From Terriglobia bacterium (lineage in GTDB: Bacteria; Acidobacteriota; Terriglobia; Versatilivoradales; Versatilivoraceae), in the NCBI GenBank assembly GCA_951813285.1, contig OX638355.1, positions 4,648,437 through 4,712,436 on the forward strand: DNA of 64,000 nucleotides, in the 5' to 3' direction. How positions within the stretch are numbered: position 1 is the first letter of the stretch; each line of letters starts with the position of its first letter. The notes beneath the pieces were generated by a model, which was given only the letters and a program-made list of their open reading frames with translations, was not told the DNA's origin and did no database searches. Below are positions 9,141-18,597 of this stretch, one piece after another. The position numbers and the translations under genes are program-made.

Positions 9141-11024
9141 ATGAAGCCTCACCGTCGCCTTTTTTTACCTGCTTTTGCCGGATTCGTGCTGGCTCTGGGC
9201 GGAGTCTCGTCGATGGCTCAGACGGTCCCGGAATACGAGAAGCAGGCGGAGCAACTGCGCCGATACCACCAGGTCGAGGAAGCCATCGGGTTGCTCCAGG
9301 CCGGTCTGGAGAGGCACCCCGGCGAGCCCCGCCTGCTCCTTCCCCTGAGCCTGCTCCTGGCCGAGTCCGGGAGAGCGGACGAAGCCGAGGCGCACCTCCA
9401 ACGGGTCTTGTCGTTGCAGCCGCTGGACCCCGAAACCCATCGCAGCCTGGGGGAAGCCTATCTGCGGCAGGGACGGCTTCCCCACGCAATCCGCCACTTT
9501 CAACAATCCATCCGGCTCAGCGACGGCGACGAGAGAGTCCACTACCGCCTGGCCTTCCTTTTTCTGATTCAGGAACGTCTGGATCAAGCATTGGAGCACA
9601 CCCGTCGGGCCATCGAGATCGACCCCGGCGAGCCCCGATTTCGCCTGCTCTATTCCCTGCTGCTGGGAATCCAGGGACGCGAGGGAGACTCCTATGAGCA
9701 ACTCAGGATCGCCCGCCGGTTGGCCCCCGCCGATGCGTCCATCCTCTTCCGGCTGAGTGAGAAGGAGCGCGCCGCCGGCCGCACCGCCACCGCCCTGGAA
9801 TCGCTGAAGCTGGCTTCCGGGGTGGACCCCGAGAACCCCCTCTATCACTCCGAGCTGGCCCAACTCCATGGCCAACTGGGGCAGGGTCGGGAGGCGGCCG
9901 AAGCCGCCCGCAAGGCCGGGCAGCTCTACCAGGCCTTCGAGGATTACATCGAGGCCCTGAATCTGATGGGCCGGGGGAAGACTCTCCAGGCCCTGCCTCT
10001 TCTGGAGCCGGCCGTGCAACGCCACCCGGAATTCACCAGCGGCAGCCTCTTGCTGGCAGACGCCTATCAGCGGCTGAAACGGCCTCAACCCGCCCTGCAG
10101 CTCTACCTCCAAATCCTGGAAAGGGATCCCTCCAATACCAAGGCCATGCAGGAGGCCACCTGGATCCTGGCCGGCCGGTCCGACTTCGGCTCGGCCCTGC
10201 GCATCCTGGCCGAGGTTCCCCAGGCCCATCTCAACCAGTCGCTGATCGAAGCCTACTGGAAACAGGATCAGCAACAGCCGGCCGCCGCCCTGGAGCGGTT
10301 TCGCCAGGTGGAAAGCAGGAATCCATTGAACCCGGGCCTGTTGCAATGGATCAGCTACTGTCTCTACACCCAGGGCCGGAAAGAGGAAGCCCTGAGAGTT
10401 CTGAGGAAGGTAGCCGACCTTCGACCGGAAGACGCCGGTGTCGAGCGGAGAATCGGGGAGATCGAGCTGGAAGGCCGCCGCGAGACGGCGTTCGGCCACA
10501 TGGAGGCCAAGAACTGGGAGGCTGCGCTGGCAGCCTTCCGCGACCTGGCCGGGGAGACCGAAACCGGCGAGCGCCGGGCCTCCTATCAGCTCCACCTCGC
10601 CTACTGCCATCAGCAGCTGGGCCAGCTGCGCCAAGCGGCCCGGGCCTACACCAGCGGCCTGCGGTCCCACCCGGGAGCGCATTGGGCCCGGCTGAACCTG
10701 GCCTCAACGCTCTACCGGCTCTCCCGCTTCCGGGAGGCCGTCGAACAGTGGGAACGACTTCCCGGCCCCTCCAAAACCGCCCCGATCTATTTCCAACTGG
10801 GAATCTGCTACCTCCACCTGGACCGCTACGACCGGGCCGAGACGGCTTTCCGCCGGTCGCTGGAGAAAGGCAACCGCTCCCCCCAACTGCTCTACAACCT
10901 GGGAACCACCCTGCTGCGAAGGTTCAAGACCCCCGAGGGCTGGGCTCTGATTAGACGTTCAGCCGCCGCCAACTATCCGCCGGCCCTTGCCCTTCTCAGA
11001 CGGGCCGGCCTGACCGGGCGCTAG
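9141..11024 (+). CDS. Exported tetratricopeptide-repeat protein
   Basis: 627 residues from the ATG at 9141. This start is chosen because it opens on a signal peptide (MKPHRRLFLPAFAGFVLALG, cleavage near SMAQ), whereas the longer frame adds a non-conserved leader. From about residue 30 to the end the protein is almost entirely TPR units, with repeated A-x-x-x-x-x-A-L-x-x-x-P patterns such as AIRHFQQSIRLSDGDERVHY and ALEHTRRAIEIDPGEPRFR. TPR arrays mediate protein interactions; a periplasmic scaffold or outer-membrane assembly role is plausible but not shown. Confidence 0.85.
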   Translation: MKPHRRLFLPAFAGFVLALGGVSSMAQTVPEYEKQAEQLRRYHQVEEAIGLLQAGLERHPGEPRLLLPLSLLLAESGRADEAEAHLQRVLSLQPLDPETHRSLGEAYLRQGRLPHAIRHFQQSIRLSDGDERVHYRLAFLFLIQERLDQALEHTRRAIEIDPGEPRFRLLYSLLLGIQGREGDSYEQLRIARRLAPADASILFRLSEKERAAGRTATALESLKLASGVDPENPLYHSELAQLHGQLGQGREAAEAARKAGQLYQAFEDYIEALNLMGRGKTLQALPLLEPAVQRHPEFTSGSLLLADAYQRLKRPQPALQLYLQILERDPSNTKAMQEATWILAGRSDFGSALRILAEVPQAHLNQSLIEAYWKQDQQQPAAALERFRQVESRNPLNPGLLQWISYCLYTQGRKEEALRVLRKVADLRPEDAGVERRIGEIELEGRRETAFGHMEAKNWEAALAAFRDLAGETETGERRASYQLHLAYCHQQLGQLRQAARAYTSGLRSHPGAHWARLNLASTLYRLSRFREAVEQWERLPGPSKTAPIYFQLGICYLHLDRYDRAETAFRRSLEKGNRSPQLLYNLGTTLLRRFKTPEGWALIRRSAAANYPPALALLRRAGLTGR

Positions 11025-11096
11025 CGAGGCCGTGCCTCAGACCGACAAGCATCGAACTCTCTGCAAATTTCGGAATCGGGACGGAATACCACGGAT

Positions 11097-11858
11097 ATGA
11101 ATGTTGAAATACGCACCACCCAAACCATTCTGTCTCTGGATGCCGAGGGCCGGGACCGAGCCGCCCTCTGGTTTCCGGAATTGGTGGAGATCGGGGATAC
11201 CGCGGAGCGGCCCGTATTCTTCGACGGTCCTTCCCCCTGCCCCGTCTGGCAACCCCGGGACGGCTCGACCCTGGGTTACACGGTCGAGATCCCGGGGAGT
11301 CTGGCCATCGGCGCCGGCATCCGGTCACACTCGCTCGGATTCGACCTCAGCCTCGAGCTCACCAACGCGAGCACGCGAGACTGGAAGCAGGTGATTGCCG
11401 CCGTTTGCCTGCAACTGACGCCGGCAGCCTCCTTTCTGGACCTGACCCGGGAACGGACCGGCTGCGTGTGCGGCGGAAGAATCCGGTCCTTCGCCGACAT
11501 GAAGACCATCGGAGGGCGCCCCGTCTACCTGTTTTCATTCGTCCGCGACCACACCCCCCAGAAGCTGCACGGGGACCCCACCCGACCCGGAGCCAAGTGG
11601 AGCCACACGGTGGAGCGCCCCGACGACGGATTCCTGTGGGTGAGCGCCGACGGTTCCAACCGAACGCTCTGGATGGGATGGGACGACAGCCAGTTCCTCC
11701 AAAGCAACATCACCCCGGCCTACGGATGTGTCCACTCCAATCCCTTCTTCGGTGATATGGCTTCAGGAGAATCGGTTCGCAGGAGGGGCCGGATCGCCGT
11801 GCTGGAAGGCAGCCCCGAGGAGGCCCACAAGGCCTTCTTGAGCGAGTTCGGCGGGTAG
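11097..11858 (+). CDS. Hypothetical protein, beta-rich
   Basis: 253 residues, no signal peptide, no motif I recognise. The sequence is rich in beta-strand patterns and aromatics, with a short Cys pair in RTGCVCGG and a GWDDSQFLQSN stretch near the C-terminus. Codon use matches its neighbours and the frame is intact, which supports a real gene. It lies between the TPR gene and a phytanoyl-CoA-dioxygenase-like gene on the same strand. Function unknown; a carbohydrate-binding jelly roll is one possibility, held weakly. Confidence 0.65.
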   Translation: MNVEIRTTQTILSLDAEGRDRAALWFPELVEIGDTAERPVFFDGPSPCPVWQPRDGSTLGYTVEIPGSLAIGAGIRSHSLGFDLSLELTNASTRDWKQVIAAVCLQLTPAASFLDLTRERTGCVCGGRIRSFADMKTIGGRPVYLFSFVRDHTPQKLHGDPTRPGAKWSHTVERPDDGFLWVSADGSNRTLWMGWDDSQFLQSNITPAYGCVHSNPFFGDMASGESVRRRGRIAVLEGSPEEAHKAFLSEFGG

Positions 11859-12069
11859 TTGTGGCGTGGAAATCGACCGTTGTAAAGTACATTCTCGTTA
11901 TCCTCCTCGGTCAGTCAGATGTGAGCCAAAGTCCCCCTTGCCGCCCGGGGCTCAATGAGACTAAAATGTCGGGTTGATCCCGCCGGTTCGGAGGGTCTTC
12001 CGCTGGTCCTGTGCCGGCCTTCTTCCCGGATGCCGGCCGGCCCTAATGTGGCAATTCCAAGGAGAAACC

Positions 12070-12873
12070 GTGCACTTCACCCAGGAACAAATCGAATTCT
12101 TCCAAGCCAACGGATATCTGCTGGGCCCCCGGGTGCTGTCGGATGCCCGGATCGCGGAGTTGAAGCAGCGCATCCAGGGCATCCTGGACGGCAGCGTCTC
12201 CTTTCCCCAGCTCTACAAGGGAGAAACGGTGGAAAAGTCCGATGCCAAGGGTCAGTTGCCTTCGGTGAAGGTCGTCAACCTTTCCCGCCACGACTCGGTG
12301 TTTCGCAAGGTTCTAGGCAACGAGGCCGTCAGCACTCTGGCCCACGACCTCATGGAAGGACCGGTACGGCTCTGGGAAGACCAGATGATCTACAAGCCGC
12401 CCTTCGACAGGAAGACCACGTTGGGGTGGCACCAGGACTACACCTACTGGAGCCACGTCTATCCTTCGGACCTGGCCACCTGCTGGATCGCCATCGACGA
12501 TGCCACCGTCGACAATGGCTGCATGTACGTGGTTCCGGGAAGTCACCGCTGGGAGTTGGACTACTCCCGCGAGGACGTGGACGTGACCGACCCGGAGTGG
12601 CTCCTGAAGCGCTCCGATCTACCCGCCAAGGTGGAACCTGTGGCCTGTGAAGTGCCGGCCGGCCACTGCCATTTCCACCACTGCAGAACCTTTCACGGCT
12701 CCTACGGCAACAAGACCGACAACCCCCGGCGGAGCTACGTCATGCACCTGATGCCGGGAAATATCCGCCGCGCCGGCGATGACTGGAACGACCGCATGGC
12801 CTCGGTGGAGGGAGTGGCCGTGGGAGAGATCGTAAAAGGCCCCAGCTACCCGGAATTGCCGGTTTCGGCTTAG
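12070..12873 (+). CDS. Phytanoyl-CoA dioxygenase (PhyH) family oxygenase
   Basis: 267 residues starting at GTG 12070. This start is favoured over the in-frame ATG at 12046 because AAGGAG stands about five bases before the GTG. The double-stranded beta-helix iron site is visible: HQDYTYW (the H-x-D pair, near residue 121), the distal His in RTFHGSYGN, and the 2-oxoglutarate-binding Arg in PRRSYVMH. It belongs to Fe(II)/2-oxoglutarate-dependent hydroxylases; substrates in bacteria range from acyl-CoA to secondary metabolites such as ectoine. It converges with the cupin gene, the stop codons overlapping by four bases. Confidence 0.88.
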   Translation: MHFTQEQIEFFQANGYLLGPRVLSDARIAELKQRIQGILDGSVSFPQLYKGETVEKSDAKGQLPSVKVVNLSRHDSVFRKVLGNEAVSTLAHDLMEGPVRLWEDQMIYKPPFDRKTTLGWHQDYTYWSHVYPSDLATCWIAIDDATVDNGCMYVVPGSHRWELDYSREDVDVTDPEWLLKRSDLPAKVEPVACEVPAGHCHFHHCRTFHGSYGNKTDNPRRSYVMHLMPGNIRRAGDDWNDRMASVEGVAVGEIVKGPSYPELPVSA

Positions 12874-14153
12874 TCCTCGATATTCCTCCACTCCAACTGC
12901 AGGAACTTGAAGGGCTTGTCCCCGAGCACCTTGTATCCGTGCTTGACGAAGCGGGGCGTGAAGATGACGTCTCCGGGGCCGACCTCGCGCTCGAACTCGC
13001 CCACCTCCCACAGCGCTTTGCCCTCCAGCACGATTTCGATCTGCTCCATGTTCGGATGGTAGTGGACAGGGGTGTTGCCCCCGGGGGCGTACTGCACCAG
13101 GGCGATGATCGCCGATTCCGAATTGATTTGCGGTGCGAGGAAGGTCACCTGTGAAATGCCGAAGTGCCCTCCGGCTGCCTCGGTGCTTATTTGCTGGATG
13201 GGATGGGTCTTTTCGGAGATGACGTAGCCCACAGGCTCCGCCACCGCCACATCCAGGGCTCCACTCCCATCGAGATCCAATCCCTTCTTGGCCCGTGGCC
13301 ACCAACGGGTAAAGCCGCCCAGATTGAACTTGAGTCGGGAAACGGTGTGAGGGTTGGCTTTGCCGTTGGCGACGAACAGTTCCCCGGAAGCCGTGAAATC
13401 CAGACCGCTGGGAGATTTCAGAGTCGGACTCTTGACGGGGTCTCCCGCCACCAACTCCCCCTCGCTCAACAGAACGCGGTGAAGCTGGTCAGTGGCGGCA
13501 TCGGCAATGAAGGCCTCGCCCCAGGGGCTTTCGGCCGCGCCGGTCAGTTCACCTCCCGGCAGAACCAGAGCGGTTCGGGGACCGCCCGCCAGGGACTCTC
13601 CCGACTTGTCGGTGAGCTGGTAGACGTGGTCTCCGGAAATCCCGAAGACCCGGCCCTGCAGCACGAACACATCCCGGTAGGTGCTCCCCGTCATCTTCCC
13701 GAACTTGTCCTTCACGGGATCTCGACGGGGTGCGCTGTTCCAATCCTTGAAGTACATATGGCTCCGTTGGCGGAAGGTCTCGTCAAGATTCGGGTCTTCA
13801 AGGAGCCGCCCGCTCAGACCGGCACGGTCCCCCGGATTGCCGTCGTAGAGCTTGAGCCGGTCGGCGGCCGGGTCGTAAACCAGCCGGCCCGTCAGGTGCC
13901 GCTGGCGATCGTAAACCGAGAGGATATTGCCCCGCTTCATGGCAATTGAGGCGGCAGGAAAGATGCCTGGGAAATCCTGGTCGCTGTAGGAAGCCACCTG
14001 CTTGACCTCGTCCTGCTTGTCTCTGATCTTGTACTGGACGATCTCCCCCTCGTTCTTGAGGATAAAGATCCGCTCCGTGGCCAGACAGGGCAACAGGGTG
14101 AAGAGCAGCAGTAGCAACCCCAACAGAGGGGTCCTCAGGGTGCGTATTGTCAT
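12870..14153 (-). CDS. Exported propeller-like protein with C-terminal cupin
   Basis: About 427 residues. The ATG at 14153 is preferred (GGAGGA six bases upstream) over an ATG at 14165. It starts with a signal peptide (LLGLLLLLFTLLPCLA). Residues 30-290 look like a beta-propeller or SMP-30-like region (repeated GNILSVYDRQ, GRVFGISGDHVYQLT, ESPWGEAFIADAATDQ, SGELFVANGKANPH). The last about 110 residues are a cupin: PGGNTPVHYHPNMEQIEIVLEGK contains H-x-H and Glu metal ligands, and PGDVIFTPRFVKHGY the second cupin motif. Function unknown; a propeller-cupin fusion suggests a metal-dependent periplasmic enzyme or sensor. Confidence 0.75.
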   Translation of the reverse strand: MTIRTLRTPLLGLLLLLFTLLPCLATERIFILKNEGEIVQYKIRDKQDEVKQVASYSDQDFPGIFPAASIAMKRGNILSVYDRQRHLTGRLVYDPAADRLKLYDGNPGDRAGLSGRLLEDPNLDETFRQRSHMYFKDWNSAPRRDPVKDKFGKMTGSTYRDVFVLQGRVFGISGDHVYQLTDKSGESLAGGPRTALVLPGGELTGAAESPWGEAFIADAATDQLHRVLLSEGELVAGDPVKSPTLKSPSGLDFTASGELFVANGKANPHTVSRLKFNLGGFTRWWPRAKKGLDLDGSGALDVAVAEPVGYVISEKTHPIQQISTEAAGGHFGISQVTFLAPQINSESAIIALVQYAPGGNTPVHYHPNMEQIEIVLEGKALWEVGEFEREVGPGDVIFTPRFVKHGYKVLGDKPFKFLQLEWRNIED

Positions 14154-14237
14154 CGATTCCTCCATTCCTTTGGTTGTTCACGAGACACGGGCAATGCCCC
14201 CGACTCCATGTCATTCGGGGCAAGCCAGTCGGAAAAT

Positions 14238-15089
14238 CTAGCGAAATTGCAGCCGGGCCCACTCCTCGGCGCTCCGCACGGCGAGCTCCGGCCGGCTCCG
14301 GCTGCGGGCGATGTGTCCCTGGTCCTGGCGCAGGGTCGGTTGGCGGGCGTCCTGATAGCGCCAGTCCAGGTTCCAGCGAACCGTCCGGCTTCGATTGGGC
14401 AAACCCTGGTGAAACAGCAGATTGCTGAACAGCACCATGTCCCCCGGGTCCAGCTCGATGGATACGGCCTTCTCGAAGAGCGGCGTATACCTGGGGTCCA
14501 CAATTTCCAGGTAATAGCGACGACCGACGTGGGGCACTACCCCCAGCTTGTGGCTGCCCGGGACGAACTGCATGCAACCGTTCTCTTCCCGAGCCGGCAC
14601 CAGCGGCGACCAGACATTGAGCATTCGCAACTCCACCACGTCATCTTCCTGTACAGCGTCACTAGTGTGCACGAAGTGGGTGTAGCCCCCGTCCTGGTGC
14701 CACCAGATGCGAGTGCCCTCCCAGTCGGGTAGCTTGGGACGCACGGTGTAGTTGGGATAGAGGCGAATCTCGCCGCCCAAGACCGACTCCACCAGGTCGA
14801 GGAGCTCCAGATGAAAAAAATAGCCGAAGATGCCGGGCAAGTGCAGTTCGCGGCGGAAGCTTTGGGGAGCCCGGTCCAGGCAGTCCCGGAAAAGCCGGTA
14901 GATCCGGCTGTCGAAGGGCTCTTCCGCAAAGGAGGACTGGACCCGTCCCTCCCGAATCAACCCGGCAGCCAGTTGGTCGACCAGTCCGTTGAGATCGGCC
15001 CGGGCATCGGCCACCACTGGCGGTTCCACCAGACCCCGCAGGATGACATATCCCTCCTCGTCCAGTTGCTTTCTTAACCCAGATTGCAT
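14238..15089 (-). CDS. Phytanoyl-CoA dioxygenase (PhyH) family oxygenase
   Basis: 283 residues from the ATG at 15089; a GTG at 15116 would add nine residues, and neither has a good ribosome site. Iron ligands are WWHQDGGYTH (HxD) and the distal His in LLFHQGLPNRS, with Arg in RTVRWNLDWRY for 2-oxoglutarate. It is only distantly similar to the PhyH protein at 12070-12873. It is followed 84 nt downstream by the propeller-cupin gene on the same strand, so the two may be co-transcribed. Substrate unknown. Confidence 0.85.
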   Translation of the reverse strand: MQSGLRKQLDEEGYVILRGLVEPPVVADARADLNGLVDQLAAGLIREGRVQSSFAEEPFDSRIYRLFRDCLDRAPQSFRRELHLPGIFGYFFHLELLDLVESVLGGEIRLYPNYTVRPKLPDWEGTRIWWHQDGGYTHFVHTSDAVQEDDVVELRMLNVWSPLVPAREENGCMQFVPGSHKLGVVPHVGRRYYLEIVDPRYTPLFEKAVSIELDPGDMVLFSNLLFHQGLPNRSRTVRWNLDWRYQDARQPTLRQDQGHIARSRSRPELAVRSAEEWARLQFR

Positions 15090-15169
15090 GAGGTCATTGG
15101 AGCGGGCTTGGGGCACAGACAGACTCCCAGGAGCAAGCAGGGATCATAGAGTAAATGGGTGGATAAATA

Positions 15170-15310
15170 AAGAAGGCCGGCGAGGACCGCTGCAGTCGGT
15201 CGCGGCAAAAAATACTCGCCTGAAACAAACGAATAAAGACAAAAGAAAAAGAGGAAAAAGAGTTATCCACGAAGGGCCACGAAGGCATTGTCAAATCGGG
15301 ATTTGAGGCG
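15170..15310. repeat. R2 repeat copy
   Basis: GAAACAAACGAATAAAGAC followed by AAAAGAGTTATCCACGAAGG and GGCCACGAAGG, the same pattern as 1745, 42490, 46625 and 51349. Open frames across it are repeat-encoded. Confidence 0.65.
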
Positions 15311-15356
15311 ACCATCCAGCCCGTTCGGTTGCGACGACTCTCCCTTTAAGGGCAAT

Positions 15357-15600
15357 CGTGACGAAAGCGGCCCACCCGGGAGCGCGGGCGTCCCGCCCGC
15401 ATCCTTTTCCTTGGGTTGCCGCTCAGTTTCCCTGCGATGGCGCACCCGTCCACCGTGCCGGTGGGAACCGCATGAGCCCGGCCCAAGCAAAGCACGGGTT
15501 TCTTTGCCGGTCGATCCGGGTCGAGGAGATGGGCGAGGCTCTGCCAGTGTTGTGCGGGCGGGACGCCCGCGCTCCCGGGAGGGCATTCTCCCATGACGCC
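15357..15600. repeat. R3 inverted pair with unique core
   Basis: Inverted arms near 15371-15403 and 15551-15595 carry CCACCCGGGAGCGCGGGCG and its inverse. The core of about 150 bp differs from the core of the copy at 2488, so only the arms are conserved. Confidence 0.7.
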
Positions 15601-15657
15601 GCGACACCAACGTCACAATATTGCAGAAGCACTCGGGCGCCATTCGTCTTTGAAGGA

Positions 15658-15880
15658 GCTTCATCCCTATTCATCCCTATTCATCCCTATTCGTGGTTCG
15701 TCTTCATTTCCAAAACGAAAACGGCTGGCTGTTTATCCTGTCTATCCTGTGCATCCATGTTCAATAAGTCGAAAATCGGTTTAGCACGATATGGCCCTTA
15801 TTCCCGGCAGGACATGAAGATTCGTTGTTTCACCCTCGAATGATCCGTCCGGCAGGGCGGGGGCCGGACTTGTCTCCAGG
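15658..15880. repeat. Tandem decamer, R4 half copy and R1 copy
   Basis: A perfect decamer TCATCCCTAT is repeated three times at 15661-15690. The right end of an R4 element (TATCCTGTGCATCCATGTTC) lies at 15744-15763 without its left half, and an R1 copy lies at about 15824-15878. The 15117-16008 gap holds no recognisable gene. Confidence 0.65.
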
Positions 15881-16008
15881 AACCGGCGCCCGTGCGGTCA
15901 CACCCGATGCCATCGTGATATGGTAGGAGCGGACGGCGTCCGACGACGATCAGTTCCACCATCGATTCCAGCCGGTCACATCCAAGAGAACCCCCAGGAG
16001 CCACGCCA

Positions 16009-16794
16009 GTGAGAAAGAGCAAAGTCTTGAAAAAATTCCGCAGCGGCAAGTTCGCCCGGATCTGCGGAATGGGACACTTCCTTCCATTCTTCATCCGCCA
16101 CGCCGCCCACTCTCGATACGACGGGATCTGGTTCGACCTGGAACACCGAGCCATGAACGACAGAGAAGTGCAGTCCATTCTGGCTCTGTGTCAGCTCCAC
16201 GATATCGATTGCATGATCCGTCCCTCCACCCGGGAACCCGCTCGCCTGTACCGGTACCTGGAAGAGGGAGCCGCCGGCTTCATGTTTCCCTTTGTCAACA
16301 ACGCCCAGGTCGCCAGGCAACTGGTCCGGGCGGTCAAGTTTCCACCTGTGGGCGACCGTGGAGTCGACGGGGCGGGAATGGATGCAGACTACACCCTGGC
16401 TGCCTGGACGCCGGGGAGCGACTACTGCGGGGAAGCCAACCGCGAGACCTTCATCCTGGCACAAATCGAGACCCCTGAGGCGCTGGAAAACGTGGAAGAA
16501 ATCGCTGCCGTGGAGGGGATCGACTGTCTCTTCGTGGGTCCCGCCGATCTAACCCGTCGTATGTCCAGCTTGCCCGGGAACAAGCCGTTCGTTCTGGATG
16601 ACGCCGTCCAGCGAGTGGCTGAGGCCGCCAGCCAAGCCGGCAAAGCCTGGGGGGTCACAGTGCCCTCTCTGGAGGCCCTGGCAAAATACCGCAGGATGGG
16701 AGGCCAAGTGATGCCCTGGGGAGGAGACTATTTCCTGGTCGGGGTCCTGGACCAATGCCGCCGGGACCTGGATGGAGTCCTGGAATCAGAATAG
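16009..16794 (+). CDS. HpcH/HpaI family aldolase
   Basis: 261 residues from GTG 16009, with AGGAG about eight bases upstream. The class II pyruvate-dependent aldolase fold is shown by GIWFDLEHRAMN, ETPEALENVEEIAAVEGIDCLFVGPADLT (metal ligand Glu in the first part and Asp in GPADL) and the glycine-rich GGDYFLVGV near the end. Relatives cleave 4-hydroxy-2-oxo-acids such as 2,4-dihydroxyhept-2-enedioate or 2-keto-3-deoxy-rhamnonate to pyruvate and an aldehyde. The arginine after Phe-Phe-Ile is typical. Exact substrate unknown. It ends six bases before the convergent SGNH hydrolase. Confidence 0.88.
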   Translation: MRKSKVLKKFRSGKFARICGMGHFLPFFIRHAAHSRYDGIWFDLEHRAMNDREVQSILALCQLHDIDCMIRPSTREPARLYRYLEEGAAGFMFPFVNNAQVARQLVRAVKFPPVGDRGVDGAGMDADYTLAAWTPGSDYCGEANRETFILAQIETPEALENVEEIAAVEGIDCLFVGPADLTRRMSSLPGNKPFVLDDAVQRVAEAASQAGKAWGVTVPSLEALAKYRRMGGQVMPWGGDYFLVGVLDQCRRDLDGVLESE

Positions 16795-16800
16795 CGCGCC

Positions 16801-17544
16801 TCACCGCCGGCGCAACACCGATTCGTCTCGCCAGGGTTCGAAGGATTTCCTCAACTCGACGGCACTTTGAGCAAGGGCGCTGCAATTCTGGGTTAAAACC
16901 TCGAAGACCCGGTTGGCGATCACCCGGTGCCCCAGGTTGTTGGCATGCACACCGTCAGGGTCAACCATCCAGGGAGCCATTCCCTGGGCCTCGAAGACAT
17001 CGGCATAGAGCACGTCACACTCCAGCGCCAAATGCCGCATGGCGGCATTGAACCCTATGAACGACTCCAGGCTACCTTTATCAAATGGCGGGTATTGATC
17101 GAAGGCCGTCATGTAATAGGCATTGATCAACACCACCAAAGCGCCACTGCGCTCCTTGATGTCCAGCAGGATATGCCCGAGGTCCTGAAGAAACGACTCA
17201 AGCGGCGTGCCTCCTCGGGCGTCATTCAGGCCATAGGAAATCAAGACCAGGTCCGGCCGATGGGCCAGCACGTGCTTTTCGTAACGCTCCATGGTGCTGG
17301 GCTTCCCCGAAAAGTCATAGGCAGGGCTTCTTGGGGAAACAAGGTTGGCTCCCAATCCACTGTTGATCATCTTGATCGGCTCCAGCTGTGCCTCGTCGAT
17401 CAATTGGCCCAGCCGGTGGACCCAGGTGAGTTCGCGGCGCGTAGCCGTCCCCCCGGCCGTGGTGCTCTCCCCCAGGGCCACGCCTGTTTTGAAGGGAGTC
17501 TTGCGGTAGTCTCGCTTGTTCAAGAACGTCGAGGAATCGTCCAT
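16801..17544 (-). CDS. SGNH/GDSL-type hydrolase
   Basis: 247 residues from the ATG at 17544. The four SGNH blocks are present: block I GVALGESTTAGG with the nucleophile Ser (GES where GDS is usual), block II Gly in SGLGANL, block III Asn in ISYGLNDARGG, and block V catalytic Asp/His in VDPDGVHANNLGH. No signal peptide is seen. The family contains esterases, acetylxylan esterases and lipases. It is the last gene of the minus-strand cluster 22386-16801, 28 nt after the gene before it. The alternative is a longer frame running upstream, rejected because that frame overlaps the neighbouring gene out of phase. Confidence 0.85.
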   Translation of the reverse strand: MDDSSTFLNKRDYRKTPFKTGVALGESTTAGGTATRRELTWVHRLGQLIDEAQLEPIKMINSGLGANLVSPRSPAYDFSGKPSTMERYEKHVLAHRPDLVLISYGLNDARGGTPLESFLQDLGHILLDIKERSGALVVLINAYYMTAFDQYPPFDKGSLESFIGFNAAMRHLALECDVLYADVFEAQGMAPWMVDPDGVHANNLGHRVIANRVFEVLTQNCSALAQSAVELRKSFEPWRDESVLRRR

Positions 17545-17572
17545 TGAAGAGATTGGATGAGAAGTCCCTGCC

Positions 17573-18517
17573 TTAGCGCACGAACCAGCGGGCCGCGCAG
17601 CGCACCTGGCTCTTTTGAAACTGGAGGGTGTATGGATTAACCAGCCAGCGGGCCAGGTAGCCGTCGGTGCGGGCCAACACCCAGCCGAAATCCCAGCCCT
17701 TGCTCCGGTATCGGATCGGAATGGAGGGCTTGACCCGGACCACGGGTTGGGCCGCCCCCCACAGCCGCTTCTGCTCGGTATAGTAGTAGTTGGGGCCCAC
17801 GTGAACGAATACCTCGTGGGCCATGGCCTTTGCCGGGTCATCGGCCAGGTCGGCGCACAGACCCCGAAGCGCCACCTTGACATCCCGGCCGCGGGCGCAT
17901 TCCCTGGCCAGATCCTCAACTGAACCCGACACCACCGTGCCGTCCTCGGTGTGAGAGAGGACCTCTTCCCAGACGTCCAGCACATGGAAGCCGTAGGACT
18001 CGAAGTCATAGACAAAGTTTTGGCTGGGGGCGTTGGTGCCCGCATCCCAGTCGTCGATGCGGTGGGTGTTGGGATCGGAACCCTGATCGTACGGCGGTGA
18101 GGACCCCGGCAGGCCTTCGTCGGGCTTGCCGTCCAGGTAGGGCCGGGCGATGGCCTGAAGGCCGTTCTGGTTGTACATGAAGAACGACATGGAGGCCCGG
18201 GGGCCAAAGCCGTCCTCCACCAGTCCCACCGGTTGCCTGAGATTCATGATTCCGGCCGTCCAGCGATCTTCCAGCAGATAGGTCACCCGAAAATCGGAGA
18301 CTTCCTGAACCAGTTCGGGATTGTCGGAGTCCCGGTCCACGTGTTCGTTGTGCCGGAACTCGGTATAGATTCTGAGATCAGCGCCCCGCCGGATGGCGTC
18401 AGCCAAGGCTTTCTCGCTGCCCGCCACCGGCTGGCGCTGCTTGTCCAGGGAGAGAGCCAGTCTCCAGCGGTTGCCTTCCGGCGGCGACTGCTCCCTTGAA
18501 CCGGTATTGTCGACCAT
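17573..18517 (-). CDS. Hypothetical protein
   Basis: 314 residues from the ATG at 18517, with AGGAAAGG about ten bases upstream. No signal peptide. The sequence contains FRVTYLLEDRWTAGIMNLRQ and EVFVHVGPNYYYTEQKR segments, many aromatic residues and a C-terminal CAARWFVR. I do not recognise the family. The frame is intact and sits 80 nt after the D-aminoacylase gene and 28 nt before the SGNH gene, so it is probably part of their operon and may share their substrate. Confidence 0.7.
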   Translation of the reverse strand: MVDNTGSREQSPPEGNRWRLALSLDKQRQPVAGSEKALADAIRRGADLRIYTEFRHNEHVDRDSDNPELVQEVSDFRVTYLLEDRWTAGIMNLRQPVGLVEDGFGPRASMSFFMYNQNGLQAIARPYLDGKPDEGLPGSSPPYDQGSDPNTHRIDDWDAGTNAPSQNFVYDFESYGFHVLDVWEEVLSHTEDGTVVSGSVEDLARECARGRDVKVALRGLCADLADDPAKAMAHEVFVHVGPNYYYTEQKRLWGAAQPVVRVKPSIPIRYRSKGWDFGWVLARTDGYLARWLVNPYTLQFQKSQVRCAARWFVR

Positions 18518-18597
18518 GGGTCTTGACCTTTCCTGTTTTGAAGAATGGTTGGTGTCGATGATGTTCAGCCCCAGAGAGTGACCTGCCCGCCCTGAAC

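Noticed and set aside
15263..15843. Small proteins with GARASRPH-type strings
   Set aside because: R3 and R2 repeat translations, as at 2210-2800.
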